A DNA stretch of 49,724 bases from Thermoproteota archaeon (GCA_027491415.1 JAOZFH010000008.1:1-49724), one strand, 5' to 3'. Counted from the stretch's first letter, positions 41,055 to 49,724 are shown. Numbers and translations: made by a program. Notes: generated by a model from the sequence alone, not told the origin.

Positions 41055-42164
41055 TCACCCCAGCTCCTTCCTCAGCTCCCTCTCCATGAGCTCGACGTCC
41101 TTCATCGTCAGCTTGCCGTAGCTGATCCTCATCCACTCCGGGGCCGACCCGAAGGCCGCGCCCGGAACCATCCCCACCACGACATCCCTGGACGGGTCGA
41201 GGAGCCTCGAGACCAGTTCAGAGGAGTCCGGGAATTTAGGGTGCCTAGCGAAGACGTAGAACGCCCCCTTAGGCTCGACGAACTCGAATCCGAGCCTCAT
41301 AAGAGCTCCTACCAAGGCGTCTCTCCTGAGCCTGTAGAACTCCCTCACCCCCTCGAAGTAGACCTCGTCGGCGGCCCGCACCTCCTCCGCGAACACCATC
41401 TGGGAGATGTCGCTAGACCCGGCCGTCGTGTGGTAGACGATTCTCCCTATCTTCTGAGCGACCTCCCTGTCCGACGAGTAGATGTAACCTATCCTTATCC
41501 CCGGGAGGGAGAGGCTCTTCGAGGCAGTGTCCAGTATTAGATCCCCGGGGAAGGGTGGCCTGCTCTGGAAGTATATTTCATGGTACACGGCGTCGTTTAT
41601 CAGGGCAACTCCCCGCCTGCTCAGCTCCTCCCAGAGCTCCTCGATCTGCCTCGAGGGTGGTACGTGCCCCGTCGGGTTGTTGGGAAAGTTGATCAGCACG
41701 CCCCTGACATCGTCCGAGAGCTTGGACAGGATCTCCTCAACGAGGTCCCCGGACAGGGGGTCGTACGTGTCGTACTTGACGCCAGCAGTCTCTGCCTGTG
41801 GATAGTAGAGCGGAAAGCCGGGCTTCGGTAGAAGTAACTTCCCCCCTCGGAACAGGGCCATGGACACGAAGCAGGCATGTGCCCCGCTGGCGGTTATGAC
41901 AATCCTCTCAGGATCTTCGGGCAGGCCGAGCGTCCTCGCCGCGAACTCCGCGGCCGCCTTCCGCGTGGATTTCGTCCCCACAAAGGGTGTGTAGGACCTC
42001 CCCACCCCCTTGGCTCTCCGTAGAACGTCCTCCACGGGTAAGGGGGGATCGTGAGAGGGGGCTCCTATGTGAGCGTCGACCACGACTTTCCCCTGGCCTC
42101 TCAGGCTATCGCACCGAGCGAAAACGTCTCTAATGGACAGTACCTGAGTCCGCGAACCCGACAA
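41055..42164 (-). CDS. Class I/II PLP aminotransferase
   Basis: 369 aa. Conserved residues: NFPNNPTG (159-166), Asp191 and Tyr194 (NDAVYHEI), the Schiff-base Lys216 in DTASKSLSLPGIRIGY, and the substrate-carboxylate Arg in WMRISYGK near the C-terminus. Looks like an aspartate or aromatic amino-acid aminotransferase; specificity cannot be told. Start TTG 42164 with GGGGAG nearby; no better ATG exists upstream. Co-transcribed with the nitroreductase gene. Confidence 0.9.
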   Translation of the reverse strand: MSGSRTQVLSIRDVFARCDSLRGQGKVVVDAHIGAPSHDPPLPVEDVLRRAKGVGRSYTPFVGTKSTRKAAAEFAARTLGLPEDPERIVITASGAHACFVSMALFRGGKLLLPKPGFPLYYPQAETAGVKYDTYDPLSGDLVEEILSKLSDDVRGVLINFPNNPTGHVPPSRQIEELWEELSRRGVALINDAVYHEIYFQSRPPFPGDLILDTASKSLSLPGIRIGYIYSSDREVAQKIGRIVYHTTAGSSDISQMVFAEEVRAADEVYFEGVREFYRLRRDALVGALMRLGFEFVEPKGAFYVFARHPKFPDSSELVSRLLDPSRDVVVGMVPGAAFGSAPEWMRISYGKLTMKDVELMERELRKELG

Positions 42165-42243
42165 CTAGTCTCCCCTTGCCCCCAGTCAGGTATTGGAAAA
42201 ACCTTTTTCTCCCGGTGGGGCGGCCCCTCCGAGCGAAGTTCTG

Positions 42244-43620
42244 CTAAACTCTCCCTAGCCCGGACGTCTTGCTGAATTTCTCGCCCAACACTGACTCCAT
42301 TGCGGCCCTCTTCCTAGCGTACTCGGCCATGGACTCGGCGCCCAGCTCCTCGAACAGGCTTGCAGCCTTCAGGTACCACCCGGCTGCCTCCGCATGGGAC
42401 ACCTCCGAGACGAGCTCGGCAATCCACAGCGTGGCGCGGGCCTCGACTTCTGCCACACCCGGTAGGTCGATGCCGGCCTCCCTGACACCCGCCGTCGAGA
42501 GCTTGAGCTCAGCCCACGCCCTAAACGCCCGATGCTTCAGCCCAGACTCGGTGTAGGCGAGGGCGGCCCTCTCAAGCGCCTCGTGATACTGAGCGAGCAC
42601 GGGGGCCCCGGAATCGGCGTGGGGTCGGAGGGTCTCGGCGGCCTCTTGAAAAAGAACGCCTGCTAAAGCGCTCTTTCCGGACTTAACGGCCAGGCGTCCA
42701 GCTTTCACCAGCAACCTCCACCTCCTAATGGGATCACGGCCTCTAGAGGACAGGGTTGACAGGATCGCCGCGGCAGCAAGCGGGAGCTCGGCCGCCTGAG
42801 CCTCCTCCGCGACCTCCTCCGAGTTCAGCTCCGGGGCGACCCGGATGACGGCAACCGCCTCAGCCCAGAAGCCGGCGTCTATCATGGCGTCCAAGGTCGC
42901 CAGCCGAGCACGTCGACTAAGCTCGGCCGCCGTTAGGCGGCCGAGTAGGCTCCACACGAAGGATGGCCAGTTCCCCAGGATGGATGACAGTACATCTCTC
43001 AGAGATCGAGCGGAGATTCTTCCGTCCTCAGCCCTCTCATACGACTCCTTAATGACGGATAGCACGACACCAGCGGGCCATCCAACCTTGGCCAGGGCGT
43101 CAACTCCTCTAAGACCTATCCCAGACCGCTCAAATTCCCTGGCCAGGGACTGCTCGAGCCTCCGAAGTATTGCAGGATGAACGTTCGTCAGGGACCCCGT
43201 CGCCAGCCTCACGGCACTTGCAACGGGGTCGTCCGCCCGCTTGGGCGAGTCGCGTTCAGCCCTCTTGTGGTGAAGGGTCGCGGCGGCGAGCGCGCCCATG
43301 AAGAGGGCCTCCGGGTTAACATCCAAGCTATCCAGCGCCTTGAGGATCCGGGGGACTGCGGGCGGGTCCCGCAGGGTTAGAGCGTAGCCGAACCGGTACC
43401 ACCAGTCGTAGTCGGCGGGAAGGTCCCCTCGGGGGCTAATGCCAAAGAAAGCCACCCTGCGAAGCAGGGGAAGCCAGAGCACTAGTGACCTGAGCTTTGA
43501 GGCGCTCGCCGCCTTGGCTAAGCTCGAGAGGATCTCATCCGACGAGGAACTCTCGGTCCGACGGTGCGACCGCAAGGCCGCAGAGAACAGCCTGGCCGCC
43601 AATTCGGGCTGAGGGAGCAC
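42244..43620 (-). CDS. Alpha-helical repeat protein, unknown function
   Basis: 458 aa, almost wholly helical and Ala/Leu/Arg-rich, with TPR/SEL1-like spacing especially from residue 280 on (AAAAILSTLSSRGRDPIRRWRLLVKAGRLA, AEAAGWYLKAASLFEELGAESMAEYARKR). No catalytic motif, signal peptide or membrane helix. Probably a scaffold for protein-protein contact. Start GTG 43620 is placed by a TATA-like TCTTAACG about 26 nt upstream (leaderless). It stands alone between the aminotransferase and glyS genes. Confidence 0.65.
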   Translation of the reverse strand: MLPQPELAARLFSAALRSHRRTESSSSDEILSSLAKAASASKLRSLVLWLPLLRRVAFFGISPRGDLPADYDWWYRFGYALTLRDPPAVPRILKALDSLDVNPEALFMGALAAATLHHKRAERDSPKRADDPVASAVRLATGSLTNVHPAILRRLEQSLAREFERSGIGLRGVDALAKVGWPAGVVLSVIKESYERAEDGRISARSLRDVLSSILGNWPSFVWSLLGRLTAAELSRRARLATLDAMIDAGFWAEAVAVIRVAPELNSEEVAEEAQAAELPLAAAAILSTLSSRGRDPIRRWRLLVKAGRLAVKSGKSALAGVLFQEAAETLRPHADSGAPVLAQYHEALERAALAYTESGLKHRAFRAWAELKLSTAGVREAGIDLPGVAEVEARATLWIAELVSEVSHAEAAGWYLKAASLFEELGAESMAEYARKRAAMESVLGEKFSKTSGLGRV

Positions 43621-43676
43621 GATGCCGCCGCAGCTCGGTACGTTAAGACTTGGACATTCCGAACGTAATACGCCTG

Positions 43677-45218
43677 TCAGCCGAGGGGTGTTCCCAGCTC
43701 CTCTAGGGGAGCCCCGGCCAGAAACCTCTTGACGGCCTCGACAAGGGCGGCCCTGTCTGCCCTCACCTGGGCCATGGTGTCCCTGTCCCTGAGGGTGACG
43801 GTCCCGTCATCTAGCGTCTGATAGTCGACCGTGATGCACAGCGGCGTTCCGACCTCGTCCATGCGCCTGTACCTCCTGCCTATGGAGTCCTTCTCGTCAT
43901 AGTAGACGAAGAACTCGCCCGAGAGCTCCCGAGCTAGCTCCCTCGCGACCTCCGGGAGCCCGTCCTTCGAGACGAGTGGAAACACGGCCACGTCGATCGG
44001 GGCGAGGTGCCTCGGTATCTTGAGCCACTTTCTCTTCTCATCCTCCACGTAGGACATCATGAGCACGTGGAGAACCGTCCGGTCCAGGCCGATGGACGGC
44101 TCGTAGAGGTGCGGCGCCACCTTTCCCCTCGGGGTCTGGACCGAGAGATCGATACCAGACGCCTTGGAGTGACCCTTCAGGTCGTAGTCGGTCCGATAGG
44201 CGTTGTTGACCAGCTCCACCCAGCCGAGATCCTCGGTGTACACCTCGAGGTCCCAGTGGGCGGAGGCGTAGTGGGCCCTCTCGTCAGGGCCCAGCTCCCG
44301 ATACCTGAGCCTCTCCAGCGGGAGGCCTATTACCTCGTTGAAGAACTTCTGATAGATCACCAGCCAGTAGGTGATGAGCGAATTTATGGTGTAGCCGCTC
44401 TCCAGGGCCTCGCGGGCCGTAATCTCCGTGATCTCGCCCGTGTCCCTGTCATCCAACCGGAGGAACCTGAGCCTGTAGTCCAGCAGGGGCCTCAGCTTCT
44501 CGTCGTACTGAGACGTGTCCTCCGGATCGAAGAAGACGTGGATCTCGAGCTGCTGGAACTCCCTCATCCTCACCAGGGCCCGCCTGGGCGCTATCTCGTT
44601 CCTGAACACCCTCCCCCTCTGGGCCATTATGAAGGGAAGCTTCCCCCTCATGGTCAGGAAGGTCCTCCTGAACTCGACCACGCTGCCCTGAGTCGTCTCA
44701 GGCCTCAGGGCGGCGTTAGGCTCCTCCGCCTCGGCCCCGACCGCGATGGTGAACATCAGGTTGAACCTCTTCACCTCGGTCCAGTCGAAGGCCCCGCACT
44801 TGGGGCACCTGACCTCCCCCTCCAGCAGCATGCGGCGCAGCTCCTCGTCTGGGTATCCCTCGAGGTTCTCCCTCACCCCCAGCTTCTCCTCCAAGAGCTT
44901 GTCGATCCTGAACCTCGAGTGGCACCTCTTACACTCCACCAGCCTGTCGAAGAAGTGCTTGAGGTGTCCAGAGGCGTCGAAAACCTGTATGGGAAGCATC
45001 AGCGGGGTCTCGAGCTCGAACGCCCCTTCTGGCCTGACGATGTGCCTCCTCCACAGGTCGGCAATCTTTTCCTTGAGCCTGTAGCCCAGGGGCCCGTAGA
45101 CCCAGAAGCCCGCGGGGGCTTGGGGGTACAGGTCCCTAGCGGAGGGCCAGAAGAACCCCCTCCGATTCGCCAGCTCGACAACCTTCTCAAACGTCCCCTT
45201 CACAGCAGGCCCAGCCAT
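43677..45218 (-). CDS. glyS: Glycyl-tRNA synthetase
   Basis: 513 aa, archaeal/eukaryotic-type alpha2 class II synthetase that charges tRNA-Gly. Landmarks are the N-terminal KVVELANRRGFFWPSARDLY, GPLGYRLKEKIADLWRRH, zinc-type cysteines (CKRCHSRF, CPKCGAFDW), RPETTQGSVVEFRR, FRNEIAPRRALVRMREFQQLE (motif 2) and EPSIGLDRTVLHVL (motif 3). The open frame extends to 45338, but ATG 45218 with GGTGGT just upstream gives the normal N-terminus. Overlaps the upstream PRT gene by 19 nt. Confidence 0.95.
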   Translation of the reverse strand: MAGPAVKGTFEKVVELANRRGFFWPSARDLYPQAPAGFWVYGPLGYRLKEKIADLWRRHIVRPEGAFELETPLMLPIQVFDASGHLKHFFDRLVECKRCHSRFRIDKLLEEKLGVRENLEGYPDEELRRMLLEGEVRCPKCGAFDWTEVKRFNLMFTIAVGAEAEEPNAALRPETTQGSVVEFRRTFLTMRGKLPFIMAQRGRVFRNEIAPRRALVRMREFQQLEIHVFFDPEDTSQYDEKLRPLLDYRLRFLRLDDRDTGEITEITAREALESGYTINSLITYWLVIYQKFFNEVIGLPLERLRYRELGPDERAHYASAHWDLEVYTEDLGWVELVNNAYRTDYDLKGHSKASGIDLSVQTPRGKVAPHLYEPSIGLDRTVLHVLMMSYVEDEKRKWLKIPRHLAPIDVAVFPLVSKDGLPEVARELARELSGEFFVYYDEKDSIGRRYRRMDEVGTPLCITVDYQTLDDGTVTLRDRDTMAQVRADRAALVEAVKRFLAGAPLEELGTPLG

Positions 45219-45769
45219 CGGACCACCTTCTCCGGAATATTGGCCTCCTCTAGGATCACCCGAAGGGCGTCTTCCTTGCTCGAGCCCTCCCTGATTAGCA
45301 TCTCCATTAGAAACTTGGCGGTCTCCGCATACTCCCAAGGGTATATCACCCAGCTCTCGGTCTGCTCCACGTAGTAGTCCGGAGTTACCTTGCTCCAGGG
45401 CTTGTAGTGGAGCGTCGCGACGCGGACCTCCGAGGCCCCCATTTCCCTCACGTGCCTGACGGCCTCTGCTAGGCTGTCTCCCGTGTCGGCCACGTCGTCC
45501 ACCACCAGCACCCTCTTTCCGTCCACCCTTTCCCTGAGGGGCTCCACGATCCTAGCCCCCTCCCTCTTCTCGAGGGCGGAGTAGTGCTCTATCCTCACGC
45601 TCCTTATCTCCCTAACGTCCAGGAAGTCGCTGAGATAGCGGGCGATGACCATACCACCCCGGAAGATGGACACGAGGACCTCGGGCCGGTACCCGTCCCT
45701 GGTGATCTTGTCTGCCAGCTTCATGGTCATCTCGAGGATGTCGTTCGGCCTAACGGTCAGAAACTCCAC
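45200..45769 (-). CDS. Purine-type phosphoribosyltransferase
   Basis: 189 aa, type I PRTase of the xanthine/hypoxanthine-like (gpt-related) group. The PRPP-binding motif is VLVVDDVADTGDS (87-99); SIFRGGMVIARYL (34-46) is the pyrophosphate-side loop; the C-terminal WVIYPWEY resembles the base-binding hood. Salvages a 6-oxopurine, exact base unclear. Start GTG 45769 with GGTGGT upstream. Overlaps mazG by 20 nt and glyS by 19 nt. Confidence 0.88.
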   Translation of the reverse strand: MEFLTVRPNDILEMTMKLADKITRDGYRPEVLVSIFRGGMVIARYLSDFLDVREIRSVRIEHYSALEKREGARIVEPLRERVDGKRVLVVDDVADTGDSLAEAVRHVREMGASEVRVATLHYKPWSKVTPDYYVEQTESWVIYPWEYAETAKFLMEMLIREGSSKEDALRVILEEANIPEKVVRWLGLL

Positions 45770-46076
45770 CAGACCACCTCCCGACCTGAAGAGGAGGGCA
45801 GCGACACGGCTTGAAGCCGCACCGGGGACACCCCGAACCGTACCTCTCGACGAAAGCCGACTCCAAGTTGACGCCCAAGAGGTCGAGGGTGCTTAGCAGC
45901 CAGGCGAAGACGTCCGCCGCCTCGGCCCTGATGTCCTCCTCAGATCCCCGCCTGATAGCCTCCAGCAGCTCACCCAGCTCCTCAACGAGGTGCAGGGCCG
46001 TGAGCGGGGCGCCCCTCTCCGAGTCCCTCTCGTGGTAGGTCTCCCGAATGAGCGCTTGGGCCTCGGAGATCCTCAA
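45750..46076 (-). CDS. MazG-like nucleotide pyrophosphohydrolase with C-terminal Cys cluster
   Basis: 108 aa. MazG fold with metal-binding acidic residues EELGE (Glu32, Glu33, Glu36) and EAAD (Glu52, Asp55); such proteins hydrolyse (d)NTPs to monophosphates. The C-terminal CPRCGFKPCRCP (Cys83, 86, 91, 93) looks like a small zinc knuckle, an addition to the basic MazG domain. Start TTG 46076 with GAGGTG upstream. It lies 12 nt after secG and overlaps the PRT gene by 20 nt. Confidence 0.85.
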   Translation of the reverse strand: MRISEAQALIRETYHERDSERGAPLTALHLVEELGELLEAIRRGSEEDIRAEAADVFAWLLSTLDLLGVNLESAFVERYGSGCPRCGFKPCRCPPLQVGRWSGGVSDR

Positions 46077-46088
46077 CTGGCAGGCACC

Positions 46089-46253
46089 TCACGCGGCCGC
46101 CCTAAGCACTAGCAGGATCACGGAAGACGCTATGGAGACCGCCACGGGGAACCACTTTGGAACCTTCAGGCCGCCGGACTCCTCCTGGGAGAAGGACAGC
46201 AAGCCGGCGGTCGACATCGGCATGAAGCTCCGCTCCTTCTTTTTCTTGGGCAT
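46089..46253 (-). CDS. secG: Preprotein translocase subunit Sec61-beta/SecG
   Basis: 54 aa, so short that ORF cut-offs miss it. Basic start MPKKKKERSF, then the family motif MSTAGLLSFSQEES with GLKVPKW, then a single C-terminal membrane helix (FPVAVSIASSVILLVLR). It is the small subunit of the archaeal Sec translocon. TATA-like AGTTATATCC at about 46285-46294 and GGGGAGG before ATG 46253 mark it as first gene of the secG-mazG-PRT-glyS operon. Confidence 0.92.
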   Translation of the reverse strand: MPKKKKERSFMPMSTAGLLSFSQEESGGLKVPKWFPVAVSIASSVILLVLRAAA

Positions 46254-46283
46254 GCTTCCTCCCCTTCGCCCACCGAGGGGACG

Positions 46284-46294
46284 AGGGATATAAC
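46284..46294 (-). promoter_or_regulatory. TATA box of secG-glyS operon
   Basis: On the minus strand, AAAGTTATATC lies about 35-40 nt upstream of the secG ATG, followed by a purine-rich GGGGAGG ribosome-binding site. Confidence 0.5.
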
Positions 46295-46363
46295 TTTGAC
46301 TCCAATCGCTGTAACTGGGTCATGGGCCGACCGGTGGAAAAATCTTAAGGTCGAGCGGACGGG

Positions 46364-47338
46364 GTGAGCGCCTCGTTGGAGATAAGACTCTCAAACGGCG
46401 TAGAGGTTCGTGAGGGGGACACCAGAATCCTCCTCGACCCGAGGAGGACGGAGCCAGGCGTGCCCACCCTGGTGTCCCACGCACACGCCGATCACGTGCC
46501 GAGGGGCCTCAAGACCTCCTCCTCACTGCTCGCCTGCACCCGACCAACGGCGGACGTGATACGGGCCAGGTACGGGGGTATTAGGAGGCCGGTGATAGTC
46601 GAGTTTGGGGAGCCCATGGAGGTTGGCAGCCTGACGATCACGGCCTACCCAGCTGGGCACATCCTCGGCTCGGCCATGTTCCTCATCGAGGGCAGGGGAC
46701 CTTCCCTCCTGTACACGGGCGACGTTAACCCCCTGGGGGGCCTCACGGTCGAGTCGCCGGCGATCGTCCCGAGGGCGGATGTGATAGTCATCGAGTCCAC
46801 CTACGGGTCCCCGAGGTTCGGGTTTCCCCACCCCCAGAGGGTCAGGGCTGAGCTCGCCCTCTGGGCGGCCAGGGTCATGAGGGAGGGGTCTACGCCCGCC
46901 GTGCTGGCCTACGCCGTTGGAAAGGCCCAAGAGATCATCGCAGCCCTGAACAGGCTGCTCGACGTCCCGGTTCAGGCCGATCCTGAGATCCTGAGGGTGA
47001 CCGAGGCTTACAAAAACCACACTAAGGCGGATCTCGTCGCCTCTCCGCTGGGAGGCCACGAAGGCGGAGTCGCCGTCGTGAGCGCCCGAAGCAAGGCGGT
47101 CGCCAGAAGGCTCTCCTTGGCGACTGGGTGGGTGATACTGAGGGTTCCCAGATGGGCTGACGCTGGATTCCCACTGAGCTCTCACGCGGATTACGCGGGG
47201 CTGGTGGAGGTCGCGAGGAGATCAGAAGCAGGTAGGGCTTACACGGTTTGGGGACGGACGAGAGATCTTGCGAGAGGGCTAACCCTAGAGCTGGGCATGG
47301 AGGCCAGGCCACTCAGTTCGAGGTGGGAGTCCCTCTAA
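46364..47338 (+). CDS. Metallo-beta-lactamase/beta-CASP-like RNA-processing exonuclease family protein
   Basis: 324 aa. The zinc motif SHAHADHV (His39, His41, Asp43, His44), then AYPAGHILGS, LLYTGDVNP, VIESTYGSP and a late SSHADY match the mRNA 3'-end processing/exonuclease branch of the beta-CASP group (COG1236-like). It is shorter than full archaeal CPSF-type nucleases and lacks KH domains. Likely an RNA or DNA nuclease. Start GTG 46364, or TTG 46376 with GGTGAG upstream; a TCTTAAGG TATA box lies near 46340-46347. Confidence 0.82.
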   Translation: MSASLEIRLSNGVEVREGDTRILLDPRRTEPGVPTLVSHAHADHVPRGLKTSSSLLACTRPTADVIRARYGGIRRPVIVEFGEPMEVGSLTITAYPAGHILGSAMFLIEGRGPSLLYTGDVNPLGGLTVESPAIVPRADVIVIESTYGSPRFGFPHPQRVRAELALWAARVMREGSTPAVLAYAVGKAQEIIAALNRLLDVPVQADPEILRVTEAYKNHTKADLVASPLGGHEGGVAVVSARSKAVARRLSLATGWVILRVPRWADAGFPLSSHADYAGLVEVARRSEAGRAYTVWGRTRDLARGLTLELGMEARPLSSRWESL

Positions 47339-47378
47339 CCGGCCTCCCTGCCCAGCCCTCTCTACAACCCTCCGAACC

Positions 47379-47885
47379 TCAGGCCTTCGCGAGGGAGCGG
47401 AGGACCTCAGGCGGGATCTCGTCGGGCACTATGGATGCCTGCTCCCTGACGGTCTCCAGCACGAGCGAGGTGTTGGTCTCCCTCACGCCGGGGATGCTCA
47501 GTATCTTCTTCAGGAGCTCGTTCAGCTCGTGCTGATCCCCGGCGATGAGCTTCACGACAATGTCGTACGGGCCCGTTATCTCGTGGACCTCGAGCACGTT
47601 CTGTGGGGCGATCTCGACAACCTTCTTGGCCACCTCTGCGTGCTTGCCGGGCTCTGTCCTCATGAGGATTATGTACTTGTATCCCTTGCCCAGCTTGGCG
47701 TGGTCCACTAGGGCCGTGTACCCCTTGATGATCCCCAGCTCCTCCAGCTTCCTGACCTTCTTCATTACACCGGCTGGACTCATGCCAAGCTCCCTGGCGA
47801 TCTGGGTGTACGTCACCCTCCCGTCCTCCACGAGCTTCTTCAGGATATTTAACTCCCGGTTGGTTATACCCTTCCTTCTGGGCAT
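47379..47885 (-). CDS. Lrp/AsnC family transcriptional regulator
   Basis: 168 aa. N-terminal winged helix (about 8-60; VTYTQIARELGMSPAGVMKKVRKLEELGII) and C-terminal RAM/ACT-like ligand-binding domain (about 70-150; EVHEITGPYDIVVKLIAG). Such feast/famine regulators sense amino acids as octamers. A GGGGTGAG site lies upstream of ATG 47885. Divergent from the DUF2070 gene, whose promoter it could control. The target amino acid is not predictable. Confidence 0.93.
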   Translation of the reverse strand: MPRRKGITNRELNILKKLVEDGRVTYTQIARELGMSPAGVMKKVRKLEELGIIKGYTALVDHAKLGKGYKYIILMRTEPGKHAEVAKKVVEIAPQNVLEVHEITGPYDIVVKLIAGDQHELNELLKKILSIPGVRETNTSLVLETVREQASIVPDEIPPEVLRSLAKA

Positions 47886-47957
47886 TACAAACTCACCCCT
47901 ACATACTCGACTCCGAAGGGCGCATTATCGCGCCCTACCAACCCTAAACATCGGAAA

Positions 47958-47970
47958 CATAAATAAAAAG
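47958..47970 (+). promoter_or_regulatory. TATA box of DUF2070 gene
   Basis: ATAAATAAAAAG, centred about 30 nt before ATG 47996, predicting a leaderless or nearly leaderless mRNA. It lies in the 110-bp divergent region shared with Lrp. Confidence 0.5.
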
Positions 47971-47995
47971 TTTCAAGTTAAGGCCGTGTCTCCCA

Positions 47996-49724
47996 ATGGC
48001 CTTCCCAACATTTTACAGGGGAATAATCAAAGCCGCTAGAAGGGTCTTCAGATTAGGCAGTTTTCGACTGGCGGTCGGCATAGGAGCCCTTGAGAGCGCA
48101 GCGCTATTCTTAGCGTGTTTTTGGGTGTGCGACATCAACGCAACGATTTGGTTAACACTAACATATTCCGCGTCTCTCGTAATTGCGTTCACACTGTTGA
48201 GCGGCGTCAGCGGGCCACTCGACTCGAGGAGGGCCGCCTGGCTGGTAACACTCACACAGGCACCTCTTGCCATCGCACCCCTAGCGCTTGCCCCCCTCGG
48301 GGCCAAGGGGATCTACTCGGGGCTGCTGGCTGGCCTCCACGCCTCCATATATCTGAGGGCCCTCTCGGTCCTGTCAATGACAATGGAGGTTGGGAGGGCA
48401 CTCCCATCTTTTCTTGCGCCTCTTCTCGTGGCTTGGTGGCCGGTTAAGTCCGGTGAGATGGGACTTCCACTGCTCGGCCTCCCGCTGCTGACCGCGGCAC
48501 TAACACTCTGGCTGACGCTGGAGACGGAGGACAGGATTTCGAGGAGGCTCGTCGGAGAGAACGCCCTTCAGACGGTGAGGGCAATTGCCAGGCTCCTACT
48601 TGTGGGCGACCCAGACCCCTTGGAGAGCATCCTCGCCGCGAGGGCCAAGCCGGGCAGGGTGGGGATCCTGGGGGTGAAGTCGGGGAGCGTGGCGGTTGTG
48701 GCCCCCGACTTCCACCCCGGACCGCTTGGAGATGCCGGCAGCTCCAACGGGCCCTACAGGGTCTTATCGAGCTTAGAGGGGGCTGGACTCAAGGCGATAT
48801 TCCTCAGGAGGGTTAGCACTCACGGGAGGAACCTCCCCAGCAGGTGGTGGGTTGACAAGGTGGCCGAGCGCACCCTGGAGATCTTGAATTCTGCCCCCCC
48901 GGTTGAAGTGGGTCCCCCGGTGATCGTCAGATCGGAGACGGAGAGCATCGAGGTGTCCGCCCAGCGATTTGGCGACTACGTGCTGCTAGCAATATCCGGC
49001 TGGCCGAGAGACGCCGAGGACTTCCCTGAGACGGTCGAGCTGAGGCTGAAGGAGAGGGTTTCCTCCTCGGGCGGCGGGCCTATCCCGCTTATCGTTGACA
49101 GGCACGACTCCCTCGGGGCCGGCGAGCCGTGGAGCGTGGAGCCCTTCAGCGTGGAGGAGGAGCTCATCTTGGAAGCCGCCTGGAGGGCGTATCGGGGGGC
49201 GGTCGGCTCCCCCACCTCCAAGCGAGTGCTCGTGGGATTCGGCTCGGCCCACGGCCTCAAGGATGAACTCTCAAGCGTGGGGCCCGGTGGAGTGAGAGTC
49301 GTAACCTTGAGGCCGGCCGACGGATCTTGGGCCGTCGCCTACGTGTCTGTGGACGGAAACAACATGGTGCCGGAGCTCAGGGCCAGGATATGCGCGAGGC
49401 TCAGGTCGGCCGGATACGAGCCCATAGTCGCCACCACCGACACGCACTACACGCTCTCGCCCGAGACCCCGATCAACCCGGTGGGGTGGGGGGGTGAGGA
49501 GGAGGCCATCCTTAGGCTGGTAGAGACGGCCCTGGAGGAGGCCGAATCATCGGAGGCACCAGCGCACGTGAGCGCAGGCTACGGTGAGTTGGAGGTCATG
49601 CTGGTCGGTCGAGAAGCCGTCGACTCAATCGCCCTCGCGGCCGTGACGGCAGACCACGCGGCCCCCCTCGTGGCGATGGGGGCCGCGGTGCCGATGCTGC
49701 CTACGGCGCTGGTGGGCCTCCTGT
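47996..49724 (+). CDS. DUF2070 membrane protein (partial, runs off window)
   Basis: At least 576 aa, with no stop before the window edge. An N-terminal domain of about six membrane helices (residues about 20-175; ESAALFLACFWVCDINATIW, GLPLLTAALTLWLTLETED) is followed by a large cytoplasmic alpha/beta domain. Motifs of the archaeal DUF2070 family are VAPDFHPGPLGDAGSSN, VDRHDSLGAGEP and TTDTHY, whose Asp/His residues suggest a metal site. Function is unknown for the family. ATG 47996 was chosen because the TATA box fits and no in-frame alternative upstream does. Confidence 0.88.
   Translation, partial: MAFPTFYRGIIKAARRVFRLGSFRLAVGIGALESAALFLACFWVCDINATIWLTLTYSASLVIAFTLLSGVSGPLDSRRAAWLVTLTQAPLAIAPLALAPLGAKGIYSGLLAGLHASIYLRALSVLSMTMEVGRALPSFLAPLLVAWWPVKSGEMGLPLLGLPLLTAALTLWLTLETEDRISRRLVGENALQTVRAIARLLLVGDPDPLESILAARAKPGRVGILGVKSGSVAVVAPDFHPGPLGDAGSSNGPYRVLSSLEGAGLKAIFLRRVSTHGRNLPSRWWVDKVAERTLEILNSAPPVEVGPPVIVRSETESIEVSAQRFGDYVLLAISGWPRDAEDFPETVELRLKERVSSSGGGPIPLIVDRHDSLGAGEPWSVEPFSVEEELILEAAWRAYRGAVGSPTSKRVLVGFGSAHGLKDELSSVGPGGVRVVTLRPADGSWAVAYVSVDGNNMVPELRARICARLRSAGYEPIVATTDTHYTLSPETPINPVGWGGEEEAILRLVETALEEAESSEAPAHVSAGYGELEVMLVGREAVDSIALAAVTADHAAPLVAMGAAVPMLPTALVGLL

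Noticed and set aside
44007-45374. 455-aa plus-strand frame opposite glyS
   Set aside because: Long only because GC-rich antisense frames lack stops; rich in Pro/Leu/His/Arg with no family motif, while glyS on the other strand is complete.

Overview
The window is a GC-rich (by eye), gene-dense stretch of an archaeal chromosome, most likely a thermophile of the Thermoproteota/TACK side. Evidence for this: a 54-residue Sec61-beta, archaeal/eukaryotic-type glycyl-tRNA synthetase, a DUF2070 membrane protein, adenosine-specific kinase, an XPD/Rad3-like Fe-S helicase, a TiaS-like protein, NikR and Lrp regulators, arginine encoded largely by AGG/AGA, and TATA boxes (TTAATTAA, CTTTAAG, TTATAT) about 26 nt upstream of start codons, many apparently leaderless. 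There is no rRNA, no tRNA I can recognise, no CRISPR array and no insertion sequence.

Layout. 1-2.4 kb: a galactitol-type PTS permease (IIA, IIB, IIC on the minus strand) with a 16-bp palindromic operator at its head. 2.4-9.8 kb: OsmC and cupin proteins, a THUMP RNA methylase, a ClC transporter with CBS domains, a DegT aminotransferase, then an ECF S-component divergent from a threonine-synthase-like protein that has lost its PLP lysine and gained a PadR domain, then a DUF59 protein. 9.8-17.9 kb: an EamA transporter, the wreck of a molybdopterin oxidoreductase, a GNAT protein, a TrxR-like flavoprotein, the dcd-thyX pair for dTMP synthesis, a four-CBS protein, a HypE-like protein and adenosine-specific kinase. 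18-23.8 kb: a CARDB surface protein, an unknown protein plus a short TiaS-like protein, SerRS, NikR and spermidine synthase.

23.8-39.9 kb, minus strand, is the most striking region: a run of about 16 kb that reads as one operon. It encodes three type-I membrane surface proteins (721, 271 and 3,107 aa), then two membrane-anchored winged-helix regulators, then an XPD-like helicase. A perfect 11-bp inverted repeat brackets the TATA box at its head. I propose a cell-surface structure with built-in membrane-to-DNA signalling.

40-49.7 kb: a small membrane protein, a nitroreductase and a class I aminotransferase; an alpha-helical repeat protein; a tightly overlapping secG-mazG-PRT-glyS operon; a metallo-beta-lactamase RNA-processing-like protein; Lrp; and the start of a DUF2070 gene that runs off the window end.

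The strongest candidates for something undescribed are (1) the PLP-lysine-less threonine synthase-PadR fusion sharing interleaved promoters with a vitamin-type S-component, and (2) the surface-protein/membrane-regulator operon.
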